The translations under genes were made by a program, and so were the position numbers. A stretch of DNA of 64,000 nucleotides from Sphingomonas canadensis (GTDB taxonomy: Bacteria > Pseudomonadota > Alphaproteobacteria > Sphingomonadales > Sphingomonadaceae). Positions 16,328 through 25,581 of this stretch are shown piece after piece. The notes under the pieces were generated by a model that saw only the letters and a list, made by a program, of their open reading frames with translations, had not been told where the DNA came from and ran no database searches. Position 1 is the stretch's first letter, and every line of letters starts with the position of its first letter. The stretch spans positions 62,001-126,000 of the forward strand of contig NZ_JAPDRA010000011.1 of NCBI RefSeq assembly GCF_026013525.1, read 5' to 3'.

Positions 16328-18622
16328 TCAGCCGACCTCGCGGCGCAGTTCCTCGAACAGCCCGGGCACCGCCTTCAGCCGCGGCTCCTCCTCGTCCAGG
16401 ATCGCGTGGAATGCCGCGCGCTTCACCGCCTCCGCCCGCTCCGCAGGGAGCGCGCCGGACGGCAGGGTGGAAAGGATGATGTCGATCAGCCGCTCCGCCC
16501 CGTGCAGGCGCCCCCACAGATAGTCGTTCTCGCGATAGGCGCGGCTGAAGAAGGCGCCGAAGCTGTTGAACTGGATGCCCTTCAGGCTGGCCTCCGCGCC
16601 GCCCTTGCGGATCGCGCCGCAATCGTCGGGCGAGATGCGGTCGACGCGGATCGGATCGAACTCGTCCATCCCCTCGCCCTGGAGCAACGGCAGCGTGGCG
16701 ATATCGAAGAAGGGGAAGCCCAGATGCGCGAGCAGCAACGGGCGGCGCAATGTGCGCGACAATGCCGCGAACCCCTCGGACAGCCGCGTGTCGGTTTCCG
16801 CGTCGAGCGCCTTGAGCGACATGCGCGCGGCGATCGCATCCAGGATCGGCCCGGCATCGCGTTTCAGCGCGCGCGCCTGCTCGCGGAGATCCGAGAAGCT
16901 GTCGGTGCGCTTCAGCTCCAGATAGCGGCCGAGCGAATCATAGATGGCGTCGCGCATCGGCAGCAGCTCCGCGGTGGAGCTGGGATCGTCGATCTCCGCC
17001 AGCCGCCGCGCGAGCAGGCGCAGCCGCCGGATGCGGAAGCCCAGATCGTGCGCACGCAGGAACTCCAGCGTCTCCGGCGTCGCGCCATTGGCGATCGTGG
17101 CGCCGAAGCGGTCCGCCCCGCGTTCGCGCACGGTCCAGGTCAGCGCCTCGCGGATCTCGCGCAGCCGCTCGGGCGAATGGCGGTCGTCGAGGCCGTGGAG
17201 AAGCTGAGCGGTGCGCGCGATCGTGCCGTCCACCTTCAGCAGGCCATAGGCGGTGTGGCCGTATCCCGCCTTCGCCGCGGCGGCGATCTGGGCGCGGCGG
17301 CGCCACGATGCGAGCCGCTTCGGGTTCGGATAATCGAGGAACAACGTGTAGCCGAACAGAGATTCGACCTGGGTTTCCACTTCCGTCCGGATCTCGCCGA
17401 TGATGCCCAGCATCCGCTCGATCCGCTCGGAACGTTCGGCGATTTCCTCCAGATTGTCGCGGATCGGCTGCTCGCGCGGCAATTCGGAAAGCGCGCCGAT
17501 GATCGTCTGGAAAAAGCCGGGGCGCTCGGCGGGCGCGCCGTAGAAATCGAAGCGGCCGTTGGGCCAGGGATCGATGAACACGAAGCGCCGGTCCACCTGC
17601 CGCCGCGCCGGACGCTCGCGCAGCGCGTCGGTCGCGGGGCGGAAGGGCGCGTTGGCGAGCACCGATCCATCGATCAGCACCGCCTTTTCCGCGCGGCCGT
17701 CCTCCCATTGGCGCGGCAGGACATGCGCGAGGAAGGCGTCGCGCCCGTCCCAGGCGATGCCGCGCCCGGCCACCACCGTGTCCATCTCCTCGACGGTGAG
17801 CGGCGGGAAGGCGCCAGGGAAGCTGGAGGTCGCGCGCGCGGCAAAGGCCAGCTCGCACGGATGGGCGAAGCGCGCGCCGGGATCGCCATGATCGCCGAAG
17901 GAAAATACCAGCCGGTGCTCGTTCTCGATCACCTTGGGAGGCGAATTGAGCCGAAGCTCCTCCGGATGGCCGCGGAAATCGGTGACGGTGACGAACAGGT
18001 CGAGCGGCTGGCCGTCTGGCAGCAGCCGCTTGCCCGCGGGCGCGGCCGCCATCGCGTCGAGCGCGTCGAGCAGCGTGCCCAGGAGCTGGCTGCCTCCGAA
18101 CGGCGGCTCGAACCAGCGCGAGCGCACGAACCGCTCCAGCTTGCCGCGCACCTCGTCGCGCGCGACTGCCTCCACGGTATGCTCGATCGTCTTGCTGCGG
18201 TTGGCGACGAACCAGGCGATCGGCGCCGCCCAGAATTTCTGGAGCCGGTGCGACGGCGCCTGGCTGGGCGCCAGCAGCGCCTCCACATCGGCAGCCTCCA
18301 TCCACAGGTCGGTCAGCGGATCGAGCGACTGGCCGGTAGAGATCGCCTGCGCCAGGAACACCGCGTTGATCCCGCCCGCGCTGGCGCCCGCCAGAATGTC
18401 CACCAGCACGCGCAGCCGCAGCCCGGTGGCCTCCGCGATCTCGTCGAGCAGCGCGCGATACAAGCCCTCGCTGCCGCCGCCGGGCGGATCACGATCCAGC
18501 GCGCCGCGGCTGGCGCGGGCCAGCCGCCAAATCTCCTTGGTGATGCCGTGCATGTACACGGCCAGGCTGATCCCGCCGTAGCAGACGAGCGCGAGGCGCA
18601 GCTCCTTGTCGCGCTCGGCCAT
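16328..18622 (-). CDS. patatin-like phospholipase (large, TIGR03607/DUF3376 type)
   Basis: This is a predicted acyl hydrolase of 764 residues. The catalytic dyad is visible as Ser81 in GASAGG and Asp318 in the DGS motif; the N-terminal oxyanion region is CYGGISLAVYMHG. The long C-terminal half with repeated charged helices matches the DUF3376 part of the large patatin-related family. No signal peptide is seen. The gene is followed by lapA and preceded by a phosphatase-family gene 3 bases away. The substrate is probably a phospholipid, but this is family-based inference. Confidence 0.85.
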   Translation of the reverse strand: MAERDKELRLALVCYGGISLAVYMHGITKEIWRLARASRGALDRDPPGGGSEGLYRALLDEIAEATGLRLRVLVDILAGASAGGINAVFLAQAISTGQSLDPLTDLWMEAADVEALLAPSQAPSHRLQKFWAAPIAWFVANRSKTIEHTVEAVARDEVRGKLERFVRSRWFEPPFGGSQLLGTLLDALDAMAAAPAGKRLLPDGQPLDLFVTVTDFRGHPEELRLNSPPKVIENEHRLVFSFGDHGDPGARFAHPCELAFAARATSSFPGAFPPLTVEEMDTVVAGRGIAWDGRDAFLAHVLPRQWEDGRAEKAVLIDGSVLANAPFRPATDALRERPARRQVDRRFVFIDPWPNGRFDFYGAPAERPGFFQTIIGALSELPREQPIRDNLEEIAERSERIERMLGIIGEIRTEVETQVESLFGYTLFLDYPNPKRLASWRRRAQIAAAAKAGYGHTAYGLLKVDGTIARTAQLLHGLDDRHSPERLREIREALTWTVRERGADRFGATIANGATPETLEFLRAHDLGFRIRRLRLLARRLAEIDDPSSTAELLPMRDAIYDSLGRYLELKRTDSFSDLREQARALKRDAGPILDAIAARMSLKALDAETDTRLSEGFAALSRTLRRPLLLAHLGFPFFDIATLPLLQGEGMDEFDPIRVDRISPDDCGAIRKGGAEASLKGIQFNSFGAFFSRAYRENDYLWGRLHGAERLIDIILSTLPSGALPAERAEAVKRAAFHAILDEEEPRLKAVPGLFEELRREVG

Positions 18623-18624
18623 GG

Positions 18625-19320
18625 TCAGCCGCGCTCCAGCACCGCCCAGACGGGCAGGTGATCCGATGCGGTGCGAGCGGCGGCGCTGTCATGCACCCCG
18701 CAATCGGCGACGCGCAGGCCGGGGGAGACCATGATCCGGTCGAGCCGGGCCACGGGGCGGCGGGCATGGAAGCTGCGGCCGGTGGGCGCGATCTCCATCT
18801 GCGCGGCGAAATCGCGCAGGCAACCCGAATTGGGCCGCCATTCGTTCAGATCGCCCATCATCACCACCGGCCTATCCTCGGCCCCTGCGGCCGCATGGGC
18901 AAGGATCGCGTGCGCCTGCCGCCGCCGCCACAGGCCGGAGAGGTCCAGATGCATGCCCACCACACGGATCGCATGGCCATTGACGCGGATATCGGCCATC
19001 ACCGCGCCGCGCGGTTCGATCGCGGGCAGGTGGATCGGTTCGCAATCCAGTATCTCGGCGTCCTTGCGCACCAGCAGCGCGTTGCCGTGCCAGCCCATGC
19101 TGGCGGCGCGCATCGCGACGGGCACCGGCTTCCACGGGCTGTGTTCGGCGAGGAGGTGGGGCGTCAGCACCGCGGTGCGCGTGCCGAAGCGGCGATCCGC
19201 CTCCTGCAGTGCGATCACATCGGCGTCGATCTCCGACAGCACGTGGAGCGTGCGTTCGGGATTGCGCCGCCGATCCGTGCCGATGGCCTTGCGCATGTTG
19301 TAGCTTGCGACCTTGAGCAT
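18625..19320 (-). CDS. endonuclease/exonuclease/phosphatase family protein
   Basis: This 231-residue protein has the DNase I-like metal-dependent fold. Visible motifs are the first strand with Asn8 (VASYNMRKA), Glu40 in ALQEADRRFG, the GDLNEW loop and the terminal SDHLPV histidine motif. No signal peptide or membrane anchor is seen, so it is probably cytoplasmic. Related bacterial proteins act on phospholipids, phosphoinositide-like substrates or nucleic acids. The ATG at 19320 is used; a TTG three codons upstream is possible. It is 3 bases upstream of the patatin gene, so the two may act together on lipids. Confidence 0.82.
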   Translation of the reverse strand: MLKVASYNMRKAIGTDRRRNPERTLHVLSEIDADVIALQEADRRFGTRTAVLTPHLLAEHSPWKPVPVAMRAASMGWHGNALLVRKDAEILDCEPIHLPAIEPRGAVMADIRVNGHAIRVVGMHLDLSGLWRRRQAHAILAHAAAGAEDRPVVMMGDLNEWRPNSGCLRDFAAQMEIAPTGRSFHARRPVARLDRIMVSPGLRVADCGVHDSAAARTASDHLPVWAVLERG

Positions 19321-19334
19321 GGAGCGCAAACGCC

Positions 19335-19709
19335 TCAGTCCAGCGCCGGAGCCAGCCGCGCGGGCGCGACCAGCCGCCAGCTTCGCGCCACCCGGTCTGC
19401 GACATGCTCCCAGTCGGTGCCGCCGGTATCGAGGCGCAGGCCCACCCAGCCGGCATGGCCGATATAGGGCGGAACATAGTAGAGGCCGGACTCCGCCTCC
19501 ACGAGCATCGCCTGCTCGTCCAGGCCGCTGGTCTTCACCTGAACCGCGGTGCGCCCGTCGCCGTGATGGTTGTGGCTGAAATAGGCGAAGACCTTGCCCT
19601 TCTCGATGAAGAAGGCGGGTGCGCCATGCGAAAGTTTCTCAGCGGCGCGGGGCAGCGCCAGGCAGATTTCGCGCAGCCGCGCCAGATCGGCTTCAGGATC
19701 GGGGCTCAT
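19335..19709 (-). CDS. MmcQ/YjbR-like protein
   Basis: This 124-residue protein has the YjbR fold pattern: an opening helix (LREICLALPRAAEKLSHGAPAF-like), a strand with KVFAYFSHNHHGD, and the typical GWVGLRLD segment before the last helices. The family folds like a DNA-binding or tRNA-wing domain but has no confirmed activity. Its ATG overlaps the purN stop (ATGA), so it is probably co-translated with purN. Confidence 0.82.
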   Translation of the reverse strand: MSPDPEADLARLREICLALPRAAEKLSHGAPAFFIEKGKVFAYFSHNHHGDGRTAVQVKTSGLDEQAMLVEAESGLYYVPPYIGHAGWVGLRLDTGGTDWEHVADRVARSWRLVAPARLAPALD

Positions 19710-20275
19710 CGCGCCAGGAATTCTGCCAGAACGCGCGGGTAAAGGCGATGCTCCTCCTTCAGCACGCGATCGGCAAGGCTCTCCGGCGTATCGCCGGGCA
19801 GGACGGGAGCCTCCGCCTGGCCCAGCACCTCCCCCGCGTCCAGTTCCGCCGTGACGAGATGGACCGAGCATCCGGCCACGGCATCCCCGGCGGCAATGGC
19901 GCGCGCATGCGTATCCAGCCCCTTGTACTTGGGCAGCAGCGAGGGGTGGATGTTGAGGATGCGGCCCTCCCAGCGCCCCACGAATTCCGGTGAGAGGAGG
20001 CGCATATAGCCCGCGAGCGCGATGGCTTCGGCGCCGGATTGGCGGATCGCATCCTCGATCGCGGCCTCATATTCGGCTTTCGGAATGCCGCGCGGCGAAT
20101 GGGCGAAGACCGGAACGCCCTGCTCGCGCGCCCAGGCGAGGCCGGCGGCTTCGGGCTTGTCGCTGGCGACCAGCACCACCTCGAAGCCGCTGTTGGCCGC
20201 GCGGGAGGCGGCGACCAGCGACATCATGTTCGATCCCCGGCCGGAGATAAGGATGGCGACCCGTGCCCGCTTCAT
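19706..20275 (-). CDS. purN: phosphoribosylglycinamide formyltransferase
   Basis: PurN formylates GAR to FGAR with 10-formyl-tetrahydrofolate, the third step of purine synthesis. Visible motifs are the phosphate-binding loop SGRGSNM (residues 11-17), and the catalytic Asn-His and Asp in NIHPSLLPKYKGLDTH and DAGEVLGQ. The start is ATG 20275; a GTG one codon upstream is also in frame. It lies directly downstream of purM, separated by a palindromic repeat element. Confidence 0.95.
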   Translation of the reverse strand: MKRARVAILISGRGSNMMSLVAASRAANSGFEVVLVASDKPEAAGLAWAREQGVPVFAHSPRGIPKAEYEAAIEDAIRQSGAEAIALAGYMRLLSPEFVGRWEGRILNIHPSLLPKYKGLDTHARAIAAGDAVAGCSVHLVTAELDAGEVLGQAEAPVLPGDTPESLADRVLKEEHRLYPRVLAEFLAR

Positions 20276-20280
20276 CACAT

Positions 20281-20360
20281 GGGCCGTTCGGGTTGAGCGT
20301 GTCGAAGCCCCTTGGCGCGAAGCTGTGGCCGCCCTTCGACGGGCTCAGGGCGAACGGGCC
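20281..20360. repeat. REP-type palindrome between purM and purN
   Basis: Arm 1 (20281-20311) contains CCGTTCGGGTTGAGCGTG followed by TCGAAGCCCC. Arm 2 (20331-20360) is its near-perfect inverse, CCCTTCGACGGGCTCAGG followed by GCGAACGGGCC, and the 19 bases between form the loop. The 'cgttcgggctgagcctgtcgaagc' style of sequence is a well-known dispersed intergenic palindrome of sphingomonads and relatives. It begins at the purM stop and ends a few bases before purN, so the transcript would carry a strong hairpin between the two cistrons. Confidence 0.75.
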
Positions 20361-21454
20361 TAAAGACCATGCGTCGCGCTCCACGGGGCGCGGGCGCTCC
20401 AGGTCTCGGCGCCGCCCGATACGGTGCAGCCGCGCGGCCCTTCCGCCACATCGCCGATCGAAAACACTGTTTCCCCAGCGGCTTGCAGCGCCTGCGTGAC
20501 CGCGGTCACCTTTTCCGGGGCCACGATCACGGCCATGCCGATGCCGCAGTTGAAGGTCCGCGCCATCTCTTCCGGCTCGATATTGCCCTGCGCCTGAAGG
20601 AACGCCATCAGCCGCGGCTGATCCCAGGCGTCCGCATCGATCCGGGCACGACAGTTCGCGGGGAGCACGCGCGGAATATTCTCCAGCAGGCCACCGCCCG
20701 TGATATGCGCCAGCCCGCGGATTTCGCCCGCCTGCACCAGCGGCAACAGGCTCTTCACATAGATGCGCGTCGGCGCCATCAGCGCGTCGATCAGCAGCAC
20801 CTCCTGGTCGAACAGCGCGGGGCGATCGAGCTTCCACCCCTTGTCGGCCGCCAGGCGGCGGACCAGCGAGAAGCCGTTCGAATGCACGCCCGCCGAGGCA
20901 AGGCCGAGGATGACGTCGCCGGGCCTCACCTGCGTCCCGTCGAGCAGCCGGTCGCGCTCCACCGCGCCGACGCAGAAGCCCGCAAGGTCATAGTCGCCGT
21001 CGGCGTACATGCCCGGCATCTCCGCCGTCTCGCCGCCGATCAGCGCGCAGCCTGCCTGGCGGCATCCCTCGGCGATGCCCGCGATCACGCGCTCGGCGAC
21101 GGCGTTGTCCAGCTTGCCGCTGGCGTAATAGTCGAGGAAGAACAGCGGCTCCGCGCCCTGGACGATCAGATCGTTGGCGCACATCGCGACAAGATCGATG
21201 CCGACGCCGTCGTGGCGGCCGCTGTCGATCGCGAGCTTCAGCTTGGTGCCCACGCCGTCGTTCGCGGCGATCAGCAGCGGATCGCTGTACCCGCAGGCTT
21301 TCAGGTCGAACACGCCGCCGAATCCGCCCAGATCGGCGTCGGCGCCGGCGCGGCGGGTGGAGCGGGCGAGCGGGGCGATGGCGCGAACCAGCGCGTTGCC
21401 GGCCGCGATCGAGACGCCCGCGCGGGCATAGGTGTAGCTTTCGGGATCGCTCAT
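20360..21454 (-). CDS. purM: phosphoribosylformylglycinamidine cyclo-ligase
   Basis: PurM (AIR synthetase) closes the imidazole ring in purine synthesis using ATP. The 364-residue protein has the family start ([15 protein letters not shown]), the ATP-binding [10 protein letters not shown] region and the [10 protein letters not shown] motif of the C-terminal domain. The stop is TAG at 20362-20360. It is the first gene of a purM-purN-mmcQ unit and is divergent from the secreted-protein gene at 21518. Confidence 0.96.
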   Translation of the reverse strand: MSDPESYTYARAGVSIAAGNALVRAIAPLARSTRRAGADADLGGFGGVFDLKACGYSDPLLIAANDGVGTKLKLAIDSGRHDGVGIDLVAMCANDLIVQGAEPLFFLDYYASGKLDNAVAERVIAGIAEGCRQAGCALIGGETAEMPGMYADGDYDLAGFCVGAVERDRLLDGTQVRPGDVILGLASAGVHSNGFSLVRRLAADKGWKLDRPALFDQEVLLIDALMAPTRIYVKSLLPLVQAGEIRGLAHITGGGLLENIPRVLPANCRARIDADAWDQPRLMAFLQAQGNIEPEEMARTFNCGIGMAVIVAPEKVTAVTQALQAAGETVFSIGDVAEGPRGCTVSGGAETWSARAPWSATHGL

Positions 21455-21517
21455 GTGCGCCGCCTAGCGACAACCCGCTTGGATTTCCACGCCCGCTTCG
21501 CCAAAAGGGCGCGGTCC

Positions 21518-22786
21518 ATGGCCAAGCGTCGCATTTCCACCCTTTATGGCATCGCATCCGCGGTCGCGCTTGTCGGCGTGAGCGGGATGGTGATGGCGCA
21601 GAATGAGCAGCAGGCGGCGAAGCCCGCCGCGGCCCAGCCCAAGGCGCGCGCCGTCGCGCAGGGGCCGTCCGCGGGCGATTTCCGCGGCAGCTTCGAGGTA
21701 ACCGGGGTCGAGGTGGACGTAAGCGGCGCCAATGCCGATGCCGCGCGCCAGGGCGGCTGGCGCCTCGCCCAGCGCAAGGGCTGGCAGATGCTGGCGGCCA
21801 AGGTAGGGGGCAAGGCGACCAACCTGTCCGACTCGGCACTCGATTCGCTGGTCACCGGCATCGTGATCGAAAATGAGCAGATTGGCCCGACGCGCTATGT
21901 CGCGCGGCTTGGCGTGCTGTTCGATCGCGCGCGCGCCGGGGCGATCCTGGGCGTGTCGCTGGCGGTGACGCGCTCGCCGCCGATGCTGCTGTTGCCCGTG
22001 CAATGGTCCGGCGGCACCGGGGTTGCGCTGGAACGCGATACAGCGTGGAAGCGCGCCTGGGCCAATTTCCGCACGTCGGAATCGACGATCAACTATGTCC
22101 GCGCGCGCGGCACCGGCCCCGATTCGCTGCTGCTCAACGCGGCGCAGACCGGGCGGCGCGGACGCGGATGGTGGCGCGCGGTGCTGGGCCAATATTCCGC
22201 GGCGGACGTGCTGATCGCCGAGGTGCAGCTCCACCGGCTCTATCCCGGCGGGCCGATCGTGGCGGTCTTCACCGGCAGCCATGGGCCAGACCGGCAGCGA
22301 ATCGGCGAGTTCGCGCTGCGGGTGGAGAAGCCCGACGCGCTCGACGCGCTGCTCGAAGCCGGGGCGAAGCGGCTCGACAAGATGTTCCAGGACGCGCTGG
22401 CCGCCGGGCGGCTCAAGAGCGATCCGCTGCTCGCCTATCGCGCGCCCGTAGCCGCGCCGGAGGAAAAGCCGGAGGACGAGGGCGAGACAGAGGCCACGCC
22501 CGCGCCGGAGGCGGCGCCCCCTGCCGCCACCGCGACCTATAGCGTGCAGTTCGACACGCCCACCGCGGGATCGCTGACCGCGGGCGAGGCATCGGTGCGC
22601 GGCGTGCCCGGCGTGCGATCGGCGTCCACCACCAGCATGGCGCTGGGCGGCATATCGGTGATGCGGGTCAGCTATGACGGCAGCATCGACAGCCTCCGTT
22701 CGGCGCTGGAGGCCCGCGGCTGGAGCGTGCAGCAGGGGCCGGGCGTGCTCCGGATCCGCCGCCCGGGCCAGTCCTCCGAAAACTAG
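21518..22786 (+). CDS. secreted protein upstream of hdaA (DUF2066-like)
   Basis: This 422-residue exported protein has a signal sequence (KRRISTLYGIASAVALVGV, cleavage after VMAQ). A long alpha/beta domain (about residues 50-300) includes ARQGGWRLAQRKGWQML and YVARLGVLFDRARAGAILG, consistent with DUF2066. An acidic Pro/Glu/Ala linker (about 310-345) leads to a C-terminal domain of about 70 residues with the alternating pattern of a heavy-metal-associated or TonB-like fold (VRGVPGVRSASTTSMALGG). That last domain lacks the Cys-x-x-Cys of true metal carriers. It sits 10 bases upstream of hdaA. The function is unknown. Confidence 0.65.
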   Translation: MAKRRISTLYGIASAVALVGVSGMVMAQNEQQAAKPAAAQPKARAVAQGPSAGDFRGSFEVTGVEVDVSGANADAARQGGWRLAQRKGWQMLAAKVGGKATNLSDSALDSLVTGIVIENEQIGPTRYVARLGVLFDRARAGAILGVSLAVTRSPPMLLLPVQWSGGTGVALERDTAWKRAWANFRTSESTINYVRARGTGPDSLLLNAAQTGRRGRGWWRAVLGQYSAADVLIAEVQLHRLYPGGPIVAVFTGSHGPDRQRIGEFALRVEKPDALDALLEAGAKRLDKMFQDALAAGRLKSDPLLAYRAPVAAPEEKPEDEGETEATPAPEAAPPAATATYSVQFDTPTAGSLTAGEASVRGVPGVRSASTTSMALGGISVMRVSYDGSIDSLRSALEARGWSVQQGPGVLRIRRPGQSSEN

Positions 22787-22796
22787 GCTCCCCGGC

Positions 22797-23420
22797 ATGG
22801 AACAGCTCGTGCTGCCGCTCGCCGCCCCGGAGACGAGCGAGACCGAGTTCATCGTCACCGATTCGAACGCGCGCGCCGTGCAGCAGCTCGAACGCTGGGC
22901 GGCGTGGCCGGTGATGGCCGGGCTGCTGGTCGGCCCGCGCAAGTCCGGTCGCAGCCTGCTGGGGCGGATCTTCGCGGCCAAGAGCGGGGGCACGCTGATC
23001 GACGATGCGGAGCGCGTGCCCGAGGCGGCGATCTTCCACGCCTGGAACCGGGCGCAGGCCGAGCATCGCCCGCTGCTGATCGTAGCGGACGCACCGCCGC
23101 CGGAATGGCAGGTGTCGCTGCCCGACCTGCGATCACGGCTGGCGGCGACCCCGCTGATGCGGATCGATCCGCCGGACGACACGCTGATTCCGCTGCTGCT
23201 CGCGCGGATGCTGGACCGCCGCCACCTCCAGCCGCGCGAGGATCTGGTCGGCTGGCTCGCCCGAAATGTCGAGCGCAGCCATGTCGCGCTGGTCCGCGCC
23301 GCCGACGCGCTGGAGACGGAAGCGTTCCGAAGGCGCAGCCCGCGCTTGTCTGTCCCCGTCGCCCGCGCCACATTGGCCGGGGCCGGATTGCTGGCCGGAA
23401 TCGAAAGCGAACCCGAATGA
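22797..23420 (+). CDS. hdaA: DnaA regulatory inactivator HdaA (Hda homologue)
   Basis: HdaA joins the DNA-loaded sliding clamp to stimulate ATP hydrolysis by DnaA, preventing re-initiation of replication. The 207-residue protein is a short DnaA-like AAA+ domain. It has a clamp-binding motif at the N-terminus (QLVLPL, residues 3-8), a P-loop variant GPRKSGRS (46-53) and the DnaA-type helical end ([23 protein letters not shown]). It has no DNA-binding domain IV, as expected. Its stop overlaps the ppk start (ATGA), linking replication control and polyphosphate synthesis at the translational level. Confidence 0.88.
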   Translation: MEQLVLPLAAPETSETEFIVTDSNARAVQQLERWAAWPVMAGLLVGPRKSGRSLLGRIFAAKSGGTLIDDAERVPEAAIFHAWNRAQAEHRPLLIVADAPPPEWQVSLPDLRSRLAATPLMRIDPPDDTLIPLLLARMLDRRHLQPREDLVGWLARNVERSHVALVRAADALETEAFRRRSPRLSVPVARATLAGAGLLAGIESEPE

Positions 23421-25579
23421 CGCGCCCCGCCACGAGGCTGAACGACGACGATCCCTTCGCCGCCGCCCCGGAAGGGCGCTATTTCAACCGCGAGCTGAGC
23501 TGGCTGGCGTTCAACCGGCGCGTGATGGAGGAGGCGTGCAACCCCGCCCATCCGCTGCTGGAGCGGCTACGCTTCCTGTCGATCTCCGGATCGAACCTCG
23601 ACGAATTCTTCATGGTCCGCGTCGCCGGGCTGATGGGCCAGCAGCTCCTGAACGTCGAGGTGCGCTCGGCCGACGGGCTCACCCCGCGCCAGCAGCTTGC
23701 GGCGATCGTCGAGGATGCCGCCGCGCTGGTCGACAGCCAGCAGGCGGTGTGGAACGACATCCGTGCCGAGCTGGCGCCCATCGGCCTGGAGGTGCTCGAC
23801 GCCGACGCGCTGACCGGCGAGGCGGGCGAATGGCTGGAGACCCATTTCCGCGACAAGATCTTCCCGATCCTGACGCCCCAGGCGCTGGATCCTGCGCATC
23901 CGTTCCCGTTCATCCCCAACAAGGGGTCGAGCGTGATCTTCGATCTCGTCCGCATCTCCGATCGCGAGCCGGTGCGCGAGCTGGTGCTGCTGCCGGCCAG
24001 CACGCCCCGCTTCGTGCGCCTGCCGGGCGAACCGGCGCGCTATGTGACGGTGGAGACGCTGCTCAAGCGCTTCTCGCCGCTCATGTTCCCCGGATATGAG
24101 ATCAACGGCGCCGCCGCCTTCCGCGTGCTGCGCGACAGCGACATCGAGATCGAGGAAGAGGCGGAGGACCTGGTCCTGCTGTTCCGCAGCGCGATCAAGC
24201 GCCGCCGCCGAGGCCGCGTGATCCGCCTGGAGATGGAGGACGGGATCGCTCCCGAACTCGAATCGGTGCTGAAGGAGGAACTGGGCGGCAGCGAGGCGGT
24301 GCTGACCGAGACCGGCGGTTTCCTAGGCATCGGCGATCTGGCGATGCTGGTGGACGAGGACCGGCCGGACCTGAAGTTCCCGCCGTTCAGCGCGCGCTTT
24401 CCGGAACGCATCCGCGAATATGGCGGCGATTGCTTCGCGGCGATCCGCGCCAAGGACATCGTGGTCCACCACCCCTATGAGACGTTCGATGTCGTGCTGT
24501 CCTTCCTGCGTCAGGCGGCGTCGGACCCCGATGTGGTGGCGATCAAGCAGACGCTCTATCGCGCGGGCAAGCAATCGGCGGTGATCGCCGCACTGATCGC
24601 CGCGGCGGAGGCGGGCAAATCGGTCACCGCCGTGGTGGAGCTGAAGGCGCGTTTCGACGAGGAGCAAAACCTGCTGTGGGCCGATGCGCTGGAGCGCGCG
24701 GGCGTGCAGGTGGTCTATGGCTTCATCGACTGGAAGACGCACGCCAAGATATCCATGGTCGTGCGGCGCGAGGGCGACGGGGTGCGTACCTATTGCCACC
24801 TGGGCACCGGCAATTATCACCCGGTCACCGCGCGTATCTACACCGATCTCAGCTTCTTCACCGCCGATCCGCGCGTGGGCCGCGATGCGGCGCAGATCTT
24901 CAACTATGTCACCGGCTATGTCGAGCCGCAGGGGCTGGAGCTGCTGTCGATCTCGCCGCACCACCTGCGCCAGCGGCTGATGGGCCTGATCGACGACGAA
25001 ATCGCCAATGCCCGGGCGGGCAAGCCGGCGGTGATCTGGGCCAAGATGAACTCGCTGGTGGACCCAGCCACGATCGACAAGCTCTATGAGGCCAGCAACG
25101 CGGGCGTGGAGATCGAGCTGATCATCCGCGGAATCTGTTGCCTGCGCCCCGGCGTGCCCGGCCTGTCGGACCGGATCCGCGTTAAGTCGATCGTAGGCCG
25201 CTTCCTGGAGCACAGCCGCATCTGGGCGTTCGGCAACGGCCACACGCTGCCCAATGACGGGGCGAAGGTGTTCATCTCGTCGGCGGACTGGATGCCGCGC
25301 AACTTCGATCGCCGCGTGGAATTCATGCTGCCGATCCTGAACAAGACGGTCCATGATCAGGTGCTGGACCAGGTGATGGTCGCCAACCTGATCGATAACG
25401 AGCAGAGCTGGGAGCTTCAGCCCGACGGCCGCTACCAGCGCGTCGATCCGGGCGAGACGCCGTTCAACCTGCACCGCTATTTCATGACCAACCCCTCGCT
25501 CTCCGGCCGCGGCGCGGCGCTGGGCACCACCAAATCGGTGCCCAAGCTGACGCTGAAGCGGAAGAAGGGCAGGAAATAG
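23417..25579 (+). CDS. ppk: polyphosphate kinase 1
   Basis: PPK1 reversibly polymerises the terminal phosphate of ATP into inorganic polyphosphate. The 720-residue protein has the N-terminal domain ([16 protein letters not shown]), the head domain, and two phospholipase-D-like catalytic domains. The phospho-histidine motif is [11 protein letters not shown] and a second [10 protein letters not shown] motif follows. The ATG at 23417 overlaps the hdaA stop. ppx follows after two bases, so synthesis and degradation of polyphosphate are encoded together. Confidence 0.96.
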   Translation: MTRPATRLNDDDPFAAAPEGRYFNRELSWLAFNRRVMEEACNPAHPLLERLRFLSISGSNLDEFFMVRVAGLMGQQLLNVEVRSADGLTPRQQLAAIVEDAAALVDSQQAVWNDIRAELAPIGLEVLDADALTGEAGEWLETHFRDKIFPILTPQALDPAHPFPFIPNKGSSVIFDLVRISDREPVRELVLLPASTPRFVRLPGEPARYVTVETLLKRFSPLMFPGYEINGAAAFRVLRDSDIEIEEEAEDLVLLFRSAIKRRRRGRVIRLEMEDGIAPELESVLKEELGGSEAVLTETGGFLGIGDLAMLVDEDRPDLKFPPFSARFPERIREYGGDCFAAIRAKDIVVHHPYETFDVVLSFLRQAASDPDVVAIKQTLYRAGKQSAVIAALIAAAEAGKSVTAVVELKARFDEEQNLLWADALERAGVQVVYGFIDWKTHAKISMVVRREGDGVRTYCHLGTGNYHPVTARIYTDLSFFTADPRVGRDAAQIFNYVTGYVEPQGLELLSISPHHLRQRLMGLIDDEIANARAGKPAVIWAKMNSLVDPATIDKLYEASNAGVEIELIIRGICCLRPGVPGLSDRIRVKSIVGRFLEHSRIWAFGNGHTLPNDGAKVFISSADWMPRNFDRRVEFMLPILNKTVHDQVLDQVMVANLIDNEQSWELQPDGRYQRVDPGETPFNLHRYFMTNPSLSGRGAALGTTKSVPKLTLKRKKGRK

Positions 25580-25581
25580 CG

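Noticed and set aside
16286..18661. Open frame of 791 codons on the plus strand
   Set aside because: It lies antisense to the patatin gene, with composition typical of a mirror of GC-rich coding sequence and no recognisable motif.
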